A stretch of DNA of 64,000 bases from Halomonas icarae. GTDB lineage: Bacteria > Pseudomonadota > Gammaproteobacteria > Pseudomonadales > Halomonadaceae. Shown one piece after another: positions 43,962-52,701 of this stretch (position 1 is its first letter; the number at the start of each line of letters is the position of its first letter). The notes below the pieces were generated by a model that saw only the letters and a list, made by a program, of their open reading frames with translations, was not told the origin of the DNA and searched no databases. The DNA lies in assembly GCF_009901955.1 (NCBI RefSeq), contig NZ_WUTS01000001.1:372001-436000 (forward strand), given 5' to 3'. Position numbers and translations under genes: made by a program.

Positions 43962-45239
43962 GTGACGAATCTAGATAACGCGCGCCTGGGCGTAATCGGC
44001 CTGGGCTATGTGGGACTGCCGCTGGCGGTGGAGTTCGGCAAGGTGCTGCCCACGGTGGGCTTCGATATCAATGAGCGGCGGATCGCCGAGCTGCGTGATG
44101 GCGTGGACCACACCCTGGAGGTGGAGCCGGAGCTGCTGGCCGAGGCGAGCCGGCTGAGCTTTTCGAGCGATATCGAGGCGCTGCGCGAGTGCAATGTCTA
44201 TATCGTGACCGTGCCCACACCCATCGATGCCAGCCGCCGTCCTGATCTGACGCCATTGGTGAAGGCCAGCGAGACGCTGGGCCGGGTGGTGGGGCAGGGC
44301 GATGTGGTGATCTATGAGTCCACCGTCTATCCGGGTGCCACCGAGGAGGCGTGTATCCCGGTGGTCGAGCGGGTGTCGGGGCTGACCTACAACCAGGACT
44401 TCTTCGCCGGCTATAGCCCCGAGCGCATCAACCCCGGCGACAAGGAGCATCGGGTCACCACCATCAAGAAGGTGACCTCGGGCTCCACGCCGGAGGTGGC
44501 GACGTTCGTCGATGCGCTCTACGCCCGGGTGATTACCGCGGGCACCCATCTGGCGAGCTCCATCGCCGTGGCCGAGGCGGCCAAGGTGATCGAGAACACC
44601 CAGCGCGACGTCAATATCGCGCTGATCAACGAGCTGGCGGTGATCTTCAATCGCCTGGGCATCGATACCGAGGAGGTGCTGGAGGCCGCCGGTACCAAGT
44701 GGAACTTCCTGCCGTTCCGTCCGGGGCTGGTAGGGGGGCACTGCATCGGCGTGGACCCCTACTACCTGACTCATCGCGCCCAGCAGGTTGGCTATCACCC
44801 GGAGATGATCCTGGCCGGGCGTCGCCTCAACGATGGCATGGGCGCCTATGTGGCGGGGCAGCTGATCAAGCAGATGATCAAGCGGCGCATCCATGTGGAG
44901 GGCGCCCGGGTGCTGGTGATGGGCCTTACCTTCAAGGAGAACTGCCCGGACCTGCGCAATACGCGAGTGGTGGATATCATCGCTGAGCTGGCCGACTACA
45001 ACGTCGCGGTGGACGTCTATGACCCCCAGGTCAACAAGGACGAAGCCGAGAAGGAGTATGGCATTCGGCCGCTGGAGACCCCCGAGGCCGGCGCCTACGA
45101 CGCCGTCATCCTTGCCGTGGCCCATCGCGAGTTTCGTGAGCTGGGGGCCGAGGGCATCCGCGCCTGGGGCAAGGCGGAGCATGTGCTCTATGACCTGAAG
45201 TATTGTCTCGACAAGTCGCAGGTCGATATTCGGCTGTAG
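43962..45239 (+). CDS. UDP-sugar 6-dehydrogenase (WbpO/TviB-like)
   Basis: 425 residues with a GTG start. Oxidises C6 of a UDP-hexose or UDP-HexNAc to the uronate in two NAD-dependent steps. Cofactor motif [17 protein letters not shown] at residue 10, [19 protein letters not shown], catalytic C261 in [12 protein letters not shown] and [15 protein letters not shown]. The sequence is nearer the UDP-GalNAc/GlcNAc dehydrogenases WbpO and TviB than to Ugd; substrate needs assay. Last gene of the polysaccharide locus; a hairpin lies at 45308-45334. Confidence 0.88.
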   Translation: MTNLDNARLGVIGLGYVGLPLAVEFGKVLPTVGFDINERRIAELRDGVDHTLEVEPELLAEASRLSFSSDIEALRECNVYIVTVPTPIDASRRPDLTPLVKASETLGRVVGQGDVVIYESTVYPGATEEACIPVVERVSGLTYNQDFFAGYSPERINPGDKEHRVTTIKKVTSGSTPEVATFVDALYARVITAGTHLASSIAVAEAAKVIENTQRDVNIALINELAVIFNRLGIDTEEVLEAAGTKWNFLPFRPGLVGGHCIGVDPYYLTHRAQQVGYHPEMILAGRRLNDGMGAYVAGQLIKQMIKRRIHVEGARVLVMGLTFKENCPDLRNTRVVDIIAELADYNVAVDVYDPQVNKDEAEKEYGIRPLETPEAGAYDAVILAVAHREFRELGAEGIRAWGKAEHVLYDLKYCLDKSQVDIRL

Positions 45240-45307
45240 TCTGCTATCACCAGCGGACGCCTAGAGCAGCCCCGCCACACCCCGACGTCCTCATCAGGAC
45301 ACGATAT

Positions 45308-45334
45308 CGAAGCCCGGCCTTGTGCCGGGCTTCG
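45308..45334 (+). terminator. Hairpin terminator after the polysaccharide locus
   Basis: CGAAGCCCGGC, loop CTTGT, GCCGGGCTTCG: an 11-bp perfect stem, followed by TCGTTTC. The T-run is weak, but the position 70 bp after the last gene suits a terminator. The rest of 45240-45637 becomes AT-rich and is presumably the csgD control region; I cannot identify specific operators there. Confidence 0.7.
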
Positions 45335-45637
45335 TCGTTTCTGGGCCGGTAATACTTTTTCATGGCCAGGTAATACCTTTGCTGGAACGGTCGTCATGCT
45401 CAGTCTTGAATAATAATAATGGCTTTCAGCTTTGGTGTGTATTTTGTTCAACGTAAGTCGTGATAACTCATTGATTAGAAGCCGAGGTTGAGAATTTTAA
45501 TACTTTGATACGTTTGTGACCAAGAAACACAGTAGGTAACATTATTTTACGTTGCTGAGTGGGTAGGCCATACTTGTGTCCAGCTGTACTCCATAACAAG
45601 ACCGTATAGGGACACAACTCGTCATGAGGAGGAAAGC

Positions 45638-46342
45638 ATGAGCCAACGGAGTGGGGGTGTGGCGCTCGTCACGGAGCATAATCCGCAATCGTCATTATTC
45701 ATTGCCTATATCAATGAGCATGCTGACTGCTCCGTCACTCAGCTTTCGCCTGGGGATGCGCCTTCCAGCGTCGCCGATGATATCGCGGTGGTGCTGCTGG
45801 ACCATGATCACGTCGATGATGCCCTGCTGCAGGCGTGGCAGGCGGAGGCGGCGAGTCGTGATCATCGACTGTGCATTGCGGCGCTGAACCTGAAGGACGG
45901 TGAAGAGGCGGCCGAGGTGCTCTCCTATGCGCATCTGTCGGGCGTGTTCTATCGCACGGATTCGCTGGACATGATCTGCAAGGGGATCGATCGGCTGCTG
46001 GAGGGACATCTGTGGATGTCGCGCGCCTTGATGTCGCACCTGATCGAGTTCTTCCGCAAGCAGTCCATCAACTCTTACCGGCCGGCCTGTGGCCTGACCC
46101 AGCGTGAGCTGGAGATCATCGGGCTGCTCGGCTCCGGTGCTTCCAATATGCAGATCGCCGATCGGCTGTTCGTCAGCGAGCATACGGTGAAGTCGCACCT
46201 CTACAACATCTTCAAGAAGATCGATGTGCACAACCGTACCCAGGCGGTCAACTGGGCACGCCAGAATCTGGGCGCGCCCCCTCCGCTGTTTCATTTCGAC
46301 CAACGCAAGGGAGCCAAGGGATGCAACCACAGTACGCCCTAG
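45638..46342 (+). CDS. csgD: CsgD-like LuxR-family biofilm regulator
   Basis: 234 residues, close to E. coli CsgD (216). The C-terminal LuxR-type helix-turn-helix spans about residues 148-212: LTQRELEIIGLLGSGASNMQ, then SEHTVKSHLYNIFKKIDVHN and RTQAVNWA, very like CsgD. The N-terminal receiver-like domain lacks a clear phosphoacceptor pattern, also as in CsgD. Strong AGGAGG before the ATG. In E. coli CsgD activates csgBA; here csgE follows immediately, overlapping by 22 bp, and csgBA-like genes lie downstream in the same orientation, not divergent as in enterobacteria. Confidence 0.9.
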   Translation: MSQRSGGVALVTEHNPQSSLFIAYINEHADCSVTQLSPGDAPSSVADDIAVVLLDHDHVDDALLQAWQAEAASRDHRLCIAALNLKDGEEAAEVLSYAHLSGVFYRTDSLDMICKGIDRLLEGHLWMSRALMSHLIEFFRKQSINSYRPACGLTQRELEIIGLLGSGASNMQIADRLFVSEHTVKSHLYNIFKKIDVHNRTQAVNWARQNLGAPPPLFHFDQRKGAKGCNHSTP

Positions 46343-46839
46343 TCGCGGGTTGTGTGCTGCTCCTCTCGCTGGCCTGGGGAGGGAGCCGCCCGGTGCTGGC
46401 TCAGGTGGCGTCCGATGAGCCGGCGATGGCGATCGAGGAGTCGGAGGAGACCATCGAGACACCCGGGCAGGCCGAAGAGGAGCTGGAACGCCAGTTCAGC
46501 CTGCAGGAGCCGGGGATCTCGGGCCTGGTGATCGACCGCACCGTGACCATGACCGGCCGCACCTTCTATCGGCAGTTCAGCCAGCTGAGCCTGGAACGCC
46601 CGGTGTTGAACAACGTGGTGCTGACGGTGCATGAGCGGCCTTCGGCGCGTTGGGGCAGCCAGGTCTGGATCACCCGGGACAATAACCGCGTGGTCTATCA
46701 GGCCACCATGTCGCCCCGTCTCAGCGATATCGACGGGTATGTGCAGGCGGCGGTGGAGCAGGTGGAGAATCTGGTGATTCGGCAGACGCTGACGGAAGCC
46801 CTGGCCGATGACCCCGATCTGGCAGATGAAGAACTCTAG
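46321..46839 (+). CDS. csgE: Curli transport specificity factor CsgE
   Basis: 172 residues, longer than E. coli CsgE (129) because of an acidic stretch (about residues 30-58) after the signal peptide (residues 1-27, ending VLAQ). The core matches CsgE: ISGLVIDRTVTMTGRTFYRQF, NVVLTVHERPSARWGSQVWI and VVYQATMSP. In the family it is a periplasmic adaptor that caps the CsgG channel. The 22-bp overlap with csgD shows translational coupling. Confidence 0.9.
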   Translation: MQPQYALVAGCVLLLSLAWGGSRPVLAQVASDEPAMAIEESEETIETPGQAEEELERQFSLQEPGISGLVIDRTVTMTGRTFYRQFSQLSLERPVLNNVVLTVHERPSARWGSQVWITRDNNRVVYQATMSPRLSDIDGYVQAAVEQVENLVIRQTLTEALADDPDLADEEL

Positions 46840-46858
46840 TGCATCGAGGAGAACGACA

Positions 46859-47302
46859 ATGACACGCATGAAGCAGCGGATGGCGGCAAGAGTGGCGGCA
46901 GGCGTAGTGACGACGAGCCTGTTGCTGGGGGGCGGTTTCGCCTGGGCGGGCCAGCTGGTGTATGAGCCCATCAACCCGTCATTCGGGGGCAACCCTCTCA
47001 ATGGCAGCTATCTCTTCAACAAGGCGCAGTCCCAGGATGACAACGAGGATCCCGATGCGCCGGATTTCGGCAGCCTGACGGAGACCGATCTGTTCCTGCA
47101 GGACCTCAGGGCCGGGGTGGTCAACGATGCCATCAATGATGCCAAGGAAGGGGAGGCGGGTCGCACCAGCGTGATCGAGAGCTCGACGCTGCGCGTGCGG
47201 ATACGCAGCCTGGGGAATGGGGGCTTCGTGATGCATATCGTCGACCGGCGCACCGGCGAGGAGACGACGGTCAACTTCGGCCAGCCGTCGGGTCAGTTCT
47301 GA
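46859..47302 (+). CDS. csgF: Curli assembly factor CsgF
   Basis: 147 residues. ATG 46859 has GAGGAGAA upstream and starts a signal peptide ending WAGQ; the mature N-terminus QLVYEPINPSFGGNPLNGSY, with its NPxFGGNP motif, is the CsgF segment that inserts into the CsgG pore. The C-terminal part (VIESSTLRVRIRSLGNGGF) is variable. CsgF couples secretion to nucleation by CsgB at the cell surface. Confidence 0.93.
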   Translation: MTRMKQRMAARVAAGVVTTSLLLGGGFAWAGQLVYEPINPSFGGNPLNGSYLFNKAQSQDDNEDPDAPDFGSLTETDLFLQDLRAGVVNDAINDAKEGEAGRTSVIESSTLRVRIRSLGNGGFVMHIVDRRTGEETTVNFGQPSGQF

Positions 47303-47336
47303 GCGGATACACGGACAGGGACAAGGGAGCAGAATA

Positions 47337-48173
47337 ATGAAACTCATCACGACACTGGTTACCGCGGGCATGTTGACCCTGAGTGGCTGCGCCAGCCAGG
47401 TGACATCCTATGACCACCTGGAGGGGGCACCCGCCACCCTGACGCCGCGCACCGCGACCTACGATGATCTCAAGAGCCTGCCGGCACCCAGCTCACGGAT
47501 TCTGGCGGCGGTATACGACTTCCGCGACCAGACGGGGCAGTATCGTCCCCAGCCGGCGAGTACCTTCTCCACCGCCGTGACCCAGGGCGGCGCCGCCATG
47601 CTCAGCTCGGCGCTGGCCGAGTCCGGCTGGTTCATTCCCCTCGAGCGTGTGGGGCTGCAGAACCTGCTGACCGAGCGGCGCATCATTCGTGCCAACCTGG
47701 AACGCATGGGCCGTGAGAATGAACTCTCGTCGCTGAATGCCGCGCGCGTTCTGCTCGAGGGGGGGATCATCGCCTACGACTCCAACATGAAGACCGGCGG
47801 TATCGGTGCCGAGTATTTTGGCATCGGCGCCTCGGGGGAGTATCAGGTTGACCAGGTCACGATCAACCTGCGCGCGGTGGATATCGCCACGGGGGAGGTG
47901 CTGGGGAATGTTACCACCAGCAAGACGATCTACTCCCACGAGCTGCGGGCCGGGGTCTATCGCTTCGTCAGCTTCCAGCGTCTGCTCGAGGCCGAGGCGG
48001 GCTTCACGCATAACGAACCGGTCCAGATGGCGGTGATGTCAGCCATCGAGTCGGCGGTGATTCATCTGGTTACCCAGGGAGTTGATCGTGGGCTATGGAG
48101 CCTGGCGAACCCGGAGGATGCCGACCATGAGGTATTGGCGGCCTACCGCGACGAGACCGTACCGATGCTCTGA
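47337..48173 (+). CDS. csgG: Curli secretion channel lipoprotein CsgG
   Basis: 278 residues (E. coli 277). Lipobox LSGC with Cys18; mature CASQVTSYDHLEGAPATLTP, ILAAVYDFRDQTGQY, STAVTQGGAAMLSSALAESG and VTINLRAVDIATGEVLGNV are CsgG family blocks. It forms the nonameric outer-membrane pore for curlin export. Completes csgDEFG; csgC is not seen. Confidence 0.95.
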   Translation: MKLITTLVTAGMLTLSGCASQVTSYDHLEGAPATLTPRTATYDDLKSLPAPSSRILAAVYDFRDQTGQYRPQPASTFSTAVTQGGAAMLSSALAESGWFIPLERVGLQNLLTERRIIRANLERMGRENELSSLNAARVLLEGGIIAYDSNMKTGGIGAEYFGIGASGEYQVDQVTINLRAVDIATGEVLGNVTTSKTIYSHELRAGVYRFVSFQRLLEAEAGFTHNEPVQMAVMSAIESAVIHLVTQGVDRGLWSLANPEDADHEVLAAYRDETVPML

Positions 48174-48242
48174 TACTCCTGGGCGTAATGTCGTTGGGTG
48201 TGGAGGCTCTGGGAACTTAGCACTTCAGTATGAGAATGAATG

Positions 48243-48362
48243 GTAGGAGGGAGGCTTCGCCTCGCGACTGGAGGCCGAAGGCCTCCCGGTAATGCCACAC
48301 GACTGGGCAACACCACCAAGGCGCCTGGCGGCGCCAGTCGCGATGCAGAGCATCCCTCCTAC
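48243..48362. repeat. MITE-like 120-bp element with terminal inverted repeats
   Basis: Bounded by GTAGGAGGGA and TCCCTCCTAC, perfect 10-bp inverted ends. The inner 48281-48335 matches 37351-37405 nearly base for base, and the outer GGCTTCGCCTCGCGACTGG block is shared with 306-365 and 48432-48498. No coding capacity. Confidence 0.85.
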
Positions 48363-48431
48363 AACTTCCGCAACTCATACAGCTGTGAGGGATTTCTCTG
48401 GGATATTCACAATTAAGCGTGAGAGTGAACG

Positions 48432-48498
48432 GTAGGAGGGAGCGGTCCGCCGAAGCGGCTCCGCCTCGCGATTGGAGGCCGAAGGCCTCCCGGTAGGT
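48432..48498. repeat. REP/MITE-like element, second partial copy
   Basis: Begins GTAGGAGGGAGCGGTCCGCC like 306-365, then GGAGGCCGAAGGCCTCCCGG as in 48243-48362, and stops there. The two elements lie 70 bp apart between csgG and csgB. Confidence 0.75.
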
Positions 48499-48533
48499 AA
48501 CGCCAGGCCCTTTTCTAAAGAAAGACCTCTGTT

Positions 48534-48569
48534 AACGGGCGCCGCTTCCTGCGAGAAGCGGCGCCCGTT
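48534..48569 (+). terminator. Strong hairpin terminator downstream of csgG
   Basis: AACGGGCGCCGCTTC, loop CTGCGA, GAAGCGGCGCCCGTT: a perfect 15-bp stem followed by TCGTTTGG. It separates csgDEFG from csgBA. The remaining 48570-48791 is AT-rich and is the likely csgBA promoter region. Confidence 0.85.
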
Positions 48570-48791
48570 TCGTTTGGTGACGCGAATCATTTACCCGCGC
48601 ACGGGGAGGAGTGATTTAGCAATACCAAGATGATGAGTTATCTCCTGTTCAAAAATAATGAAATACGATGATTGTTGAAGCGTATCTTTGTGTAAATACT
48701 TGTAACCATCAAGTGGGGCTTGAAACAAGGCTGAGAAAACAGAAAAGCCAAAGCAGAAATACCAATGATTCCGAGGCGAGGCGAACTTCCT

Positions 48792-49286
48792 ATGAAAACG
48801 TTAATGGCTCTTGGCTGTATCGCTTTCGCTACCGGGGTGGCAATGACGCCGACCGCTGATGCCGGTGATCTGCACCTCGAGTCGGAGTTCGCCCAGGTAT
48901 CGCCGAGTTTCGTGGTCAATAACCTGGCCAGAACCGATCAGGACGGTATCAGCCATGAGGCCAATATCTTCCAGTCGGGTCAAGGACAGGAGGCACTGAT
49001 CGTGCAGCGAGGTTACTACAACCTTGCCGAGATCGATCAGGTGGGCCAGCAGCATGACGCGGCGGTGCTACAGGCCGGCGGTTATCTCGAGGCGAGCATC
49101 GCACAGTCGGGTTATGGCCATGATGCCGCCATCGAGCAACGCGGTGTCGGCAAGCAAGCGTCCATCGTTCAGAGTGGTGTTCACGGCAGTGCGAGCATCA
49201 TGCAAGTGGGATCCACGCGTCGAGCGCCTGTTGAGGTAATACAGCACTCGCGTGGTCAGGCAGCCATCCAGGTGATCCAGCATTGA
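48792..49286 (+). CDS. csgB: CsgB-like minor curlin / nucleator
   Basis: 164 residues from ATG 48792 (MKTLMALG), with a signal peptide ending ADAG. Curlin repeats of 11 residues with Q-x-G punctuation run from about residue 45 (HEANIFQSGQGQEALIVQRG, EIDQVGQQHDAAVLQAGG, SIAQSGYGHDAAIEQRG). The last 20 residues break the pattern (TRRAPVEVIQHSRGQAAIQV), with basic residues like the final CsgB repeat that anchors it to the cell. Upstream ATG 48765 is less likely. Placed before the large curlin gene as csgB precedes csgA. Confidence 0.82.
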   Translation: MKTLMALGCIAFATGVAMTPTADAGDLHLESEFAQVSPSFVVNNLARTDQDGISHEANIFQSGQGQEALIVQRGYYNLAEIDQVGQQHDAAVLQAGGYLEASIAQSGYGHDAAIEQRGVGKQASIVQSGVHGSASIMQVGSTRRAPVEVIQHSRGQAAIQVIQH

Positions 49287-49404
49287 CAGATCAATTTGGG
49301 CATCTGGCGCTGTGGAGTCGACTGGGGTCAGCGACTTCATGTAACGACCTCCTGGTGAATGCCAACAATAGCTAAACCAGGGCACAATACGAAGGGGATC
49401 AATC

Positions 49405-50553
49405 ATGAAAATGAAGATGACTTTACTCGCCGCCTCTATCGCCATGATCAGCAGCCATGCGATGGCCAGCGGTGGTAACGTTGCCAACACCTACCAAACG
49501 GGTTGGGGCAACGATGCGTTGGTCGCTCAGGATCGTGGCAACGGTAACCAGACCTCCAATATCACTCAGCTTGGCGACTTCAACGACGCCGATGTGCTGC
49601 AGACCGGCTCCTACCAGGAAGCCACCATCCATCAGGAGGGCTGGGTCAACAACTCCTTCAGCTATCAGACGGGTCGGGGCAACGATGCCGAGGTAACCCA
49701 GAAGGGCTCCTACAATACCTCCAAGGTCGAACAGCGGGATCGCAACAACGATGCGACCGTTGAGCAGCATGATGTTGGCCATAGGTCCCATGTCGATCAG
49801 CGTGGCTACCGTCAGGAAGCCAATGTCTATCAGACCAACTATTACAACGAATCTGAGGTCACTCAGAGCGGCAGTGATAACACCGCCAACGTCAATCAGA
49901 CTGGCTCGTTCAACGACTCCACCGTTAGCCAGAACAATGGTGCCTGGGGGATCTGGGGTGGTGACAACACGGCCAACGTGAATCAGACGGGGCTGGTGGG
50001 TAACTCCAATGTCGAGCAGTCCGGTAACCAGAACTACGCCGAGCTGAATCAGGGTGGTCTTCTTAACAGCGCCGATGTCAGTCAGTCTGGCGCGTGGAAT
50101 GACTCCATGATTAACCAGAGTGGCGTGCTGAACGGTGCCCAGGTCAGCCAGGTCGGCGTGTCGAATATCTCCGACATCGATCAGAGTGGAGCCGGCAATG
50201 GAGCCGATGTCAGCCAGTCAGGTTGGCTGAATATCTCCGATATCGACCAGAGTGGTGTCGGTGACATGGCCAGCGTCTCCCAGGATGGAGACTGGAACTA
50301 CTCTGATGTGTATCAGAATGGGCTGCTCAACGACGCCGATGTTGGCCAGTCTGGAGTGGGTAACATCTCGCTGGTCAGCCAGACCGGAGCCTTTGGTGAG
50401 GCGAATGTAAGCCAGGCAGGCGTGGGTAACTTCTCCTACATCTCGCAGGCCAATGGTGCCTTCAACACGGCGACTCACACCCAGACCGGGGCATTCAACT
50501 CGGCTGTCACCGCCCAGAGCGGTTGGGGCAACAACGCTCTCGTGGTTCAGTAA
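49405..50553 (+). CDS. csgA: Very long CsgA-like major curlin
   Basis: 382 residues against 151 in E. coli. Signal peptide residues 1-21 (ends MASGG). From residue 23 to the end I count about 32 consecutive 11-residue strands of pattern x-N-x-A-x-V-x-Q-x-G-x (LLNSADVSQSG, AWNDSMINQSG, VLNGAQVSQVG and so on), that is about 16 full 22-residue curlin repeats rather than 5. One longer, irregular Gly/Trp-rich unit sits near residue 178. The C-terminus ends in a full strand, NNALVVQ. Asp and Asn are abundant, consistent with a halophile. Product would be exported through CsgG and form amyloid fibres. Confidence 0.88.
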   Translation: MKMKMTLLAASIAMISSHAMASGGNVANTYQTGWGNDALVAQDRGNGNQTSNITQLGDFNDADVLQTGSYQEATIHQEGWVNNSFSYQTGRGNDAEVTQKGSYNTSKVEQRDRNNDATVEQHDVGHRSHVDQRGYRQEANVYQTNYYNESEVTQSGSDNTANVNQTGSFNDSTVSQNNGAWGIWGGDNTANVNQTGLVGNSNVEQSGNQNYAELNQGGLLNSADVSQSGAWNDSMINQSGVLNGAQVSQVGVSNISDIDQSGAGNGADVSQSGWLNISDIDQSGVGDMASVSQDGDWNYSDVYQNGLLNDADVGQSGVGNISLVSQTGAFGEANVSQAGVGNFSYISQANGAFNTATHTQTGAFNSAVTAQSGWGNNALVVQ

Positions 50554-50604
50554 GAGCTCCTGCCTCGAGAGCAGCATTGGCTAACAGGAATCTGCTCCAA
50601 AGCA

Positions 50605-50630
50605 ACCGGCCTCCCAGGAGGCCGGTTTTA
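50605..50630 (+). terminator. Terminator after the curlin gene
   Basis: ACCGGCCTCC pairs with GGAGGCCGGT across a very short loop, followed by TTTATATTAAT. Strong stem plus T-rich tail; it serves csgBA and faces the convergent gene at 50676. Confidence 0.85.
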
Positions 50631-50675
50631 TATTAATGGATTTATATCAATGGATGTTGCTATTGTTTCGGCTCG

Positions 50676-51047
50676 TTAGTTGACCGATACCTGAATGCGA
50701 CTCCCCACGCCCGATACGCGTGAGACGCTGCGATTGCCTCGCTTGATAACCTCGATGGTCAAACTACCCGGACTCTGCTGGGTCAGCTCCAGCCTGGCCT
50801 GTTCACCTGGGTAGGTCAGCTGGGTGGGGGCGGTGCCCTCCAGCCGGTGGGTCTGCGTATCGTTCTGCGATGACACGGTCAGGTTGCCGTGGTAGCGGGT
50901 GCCTTCGCTGCCGCCGATATGGATCTGGATCATCTCTGGGCTAGGCTCCGGGTTCGAGAGTGAGGAGGACTCGGCGTGGGCCGCAAGTGTCGGGGTGAGG
51001 AGCAGGGCGAGCGCCGGCAGGGCGGTCAACCAGCGGGTGCGTAGCAT
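50676..51047 (-). CDS. Small secreted protein, possible CsgH/CsgC-type curli chaperone
   Basis: 123 residues. The ATG at 51047 has AGGGAG eight bases upstream; an earlier ATG at 51068 lies before that site. Signal peptide residues 1-26 (ends AHAES). The mature part is about 95 residues, predicted beta (MIQIHIGGSEG, YHGNLTVSSQND, ARLELTQQSPGSLTIEVIKRG), fitting a small Ig-like sandwich. CsgC and CsgH, which stop curlin aggregating in the periplasm, have that size and fold, and the gene is next to csgA in a locus without csgC. The Cys-x-Cys of CsgC is absent, so this is a hypothesis from context. Confidence 0.5.
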   Translation of the reverse strand: MLRTRWLTALPALALLLTPTLAAHAESSSLSNPEPSPEMIQIHIGGSEGTRYHGNLTVSSQNDTQTHRLEGTAPTQLTYPGEQARLELTQQSPGSLTIEVIKRGNRSVSRVSGVGSRIQVSVN

Positions 51048-51116
51048 GGCAGGGCTCCCTTGTGTCATGGCAGGTTGGTTGGTCTGGGTCCTGCGTTTGT
51101 TGATCTGGTCCAGCGT

Positions 51117-52337
51117 TTAGAGGCCGGGAGCGCCGATGGGAAGGTCGCGACGTTGGCAAGCCTCCCGCATCACGCTTTCCAGCACGTTACAGGTTCTGTC
51201 GAGTTCGGCCGCCCCCAGGGTCGGATGACACAGCAACATCAGGCTGGTGTTGCCCAACTCACGGGCTACCGGTCGCCGCGTTGCGGGACGCCAGCCGGGG
51301 TGATCGCTCCTGGGGCCGAAGGCCTTCTCGCGATAGACCTCCGAACAGGAGCCGCTGAAGCAGGGCACCCCCTGGCCGACGATGGCATGCAGGATGCGGT
51401 CTCGGTCCCATCCTGCCTTGAGGTGCTCGGGCTCGACGAAGAGGTAGCACTTGTAGGCGGCGTGGTCGATATGGGCAGGAATGTGCGGCACCCTGAGGCC
51501 GGGAAGCTCCCGTGCGGTGCTCCATATACGCTGGGCATGGGCCTGGCGTGTGGCCTTCCATTCCGGCATTCGGCCGAGTTGAATGCGACCGATGGCGGCC
51601 TGCATCTCGGTGAGCCGCCAGTTGGTGCCGATGCTTTCATGCAGCCAGCGAAATCCCTCTGGATGCTGGCGTTCGTAGACGGCGGACCAGCTCTTGCCAT
51701 GATCCTTGTAGGCCCACATGCGCTGCCATAGTTCGCTGTCCTGGGTGGTGACCATGCCGCCTTCGCCGCCGGTGGTCATGATCTTGTCCTGGCAGAAGGA
51801 CCATGCGGCGATATCCCCCAGGCTGCCTACGCTATTGCCGCGATAGCGGGCGCCATGGGCCTGGGCACAGTCTTCGATCAGGGCGAGGTGGTGGTCGTTT
51901 GCCAGTGCCCTGAGCTCATCCATCTCACAGGGCCAGCCCGCGAGATGCACGGCGATGATGGCCCGTGTTCTCGGCGTGATCAGGGGGGCGACCGTGGCGG
52001 CGGTAATGTTCTGGGAGTCGCGATCGATGTCGGCGAAGATGGGGTTGGCGCCGGCATTGACGATGCTTGAGGCCGACGCCAGAAAGGTGCGGGAGGTGAC
52101 GATCACCTCGTCGCCTGGGCCGATGTCGAGTGCCTTCAGGGCCAGGTCCAGCGCGTTGGTGCCGTTTGCGACGGCGATGGCATGCCGTGCCCCCACGTAG
52201 CTGGCAAACTCCTTCTCGAATTGACGACACTCCTGCCCAGTCCAGTAGTTGACACGATTGGACATCAGCACGCGTGTCACCGCGTCGGCTTCCTCCTGGG
52301 TATAGGAGGGCCAGGGGGGAAAGGGACCGTCCAGCAT
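51117..52337 (-). CDS. DegT/DnrJ/EryC1/StrS-family aminotransferase
   Basis: 406 residues from the ATG at 52337, eight bases after GGAG; a longer frame begins at 52379 without one. PLP lysine K185 in SFCQDKIMTTGGEGG, cofactor Asp in ALIEDCAQAHGA, and SNRVNYWTGQECRQFEKEF near the start. The family transaminates keto sugars or, in some cases, cyclitols. It points away from the GNAT-PhyH-PLP operon across a shared 364-bp control region, so a joint pathway is plausible but not shown. Confidence 0.85.
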   Translation of the reverse strand: MLDGPFPPWPSYTQEEADAVTRVLMSNRVNYWTGQECRQFEKEFASYVGARHAIAVANGTNALDLALKALDIGPGDEVIVTSRTFLASASSIVNAGANPIFADIDRDSQNITAATVAPLITPRTRAIIAVHLAGWPCEMDELRALANDHHLALIEDCAQAHGARYRGNSVGSLGDIAAWSFCQDKIMTTGGEGGMVTTQDSELWQRMWAYKDHGKSWSAVYERQHPEGFRWLHESIGTNWRLTEMQAAIGRIQLGRMPEWKATRQAHAQRIWSTARELPGLRVPHIPAHIDHAAYKCYLFVEPEHLKAGWDRDRILHAIVGQGVPCFSGSCSEVYREKAFGPRSDHPGWRPATRRPVARELGNTSLMLLCHPTLGAAELDRTCNVLESVMREACQRRDLPIGAPGL

Positions 52338-52649
52338 GCTGTCATCTCCTGTCGTCGATCGCGATCGGCTGTGCCGCATCCTGAGCGTGATTCGCTTCGC
52401 GATCCGATTTACAAAAGTTACGCCTGATACATAAGATTACCTAAATTATCTCTCATTCGGCGTGATGATTTTTCTCATGCTCGGATTCTCCGCCGCCGAA
52501 TCTGGCCAGCGCTCTGACGTCGTGCGGCGCTTCGCGATCAGATGCCTCACCCTACCCGACGCTGACAGATCCCCCTTCTGGTCCTGGCTGGACTGAGTGT
52601 GTCCGCTGCAAGTGACTAGAAAATTCCTACGGCAACGTTTTGCAGCAAG

Positions 52650-52686
52650 TGTAACAATGAGTGACATTAGTGATCACAATGTTACA
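52650..52686. promoter_or_regulatory. Inverted repeat in the divergent control region
   Basis: TGTAACAATG at 52650-52659 faces CAATGTTACA ending at 52686; nine of ten bases pair, and a GTGATCAC palindrome lies between. It ends 15 bp before the GNAT start, so a bound regulator would block the operon. The rest of 52338-52649 is AT-rich near 52410-52470 and shows no gene. Confidence 0.55.
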
Positions 52687-52701
52687 TGGTGGGAGCTGCC
52701 A

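Noticed and set aside
48602..48614. CsgD-binding box CGGGGAGGAGTGA upstream of csgB
   Set aside because: It resembles the CsgD consensus only with a shifted or mismatched base; one weak match is not enough.
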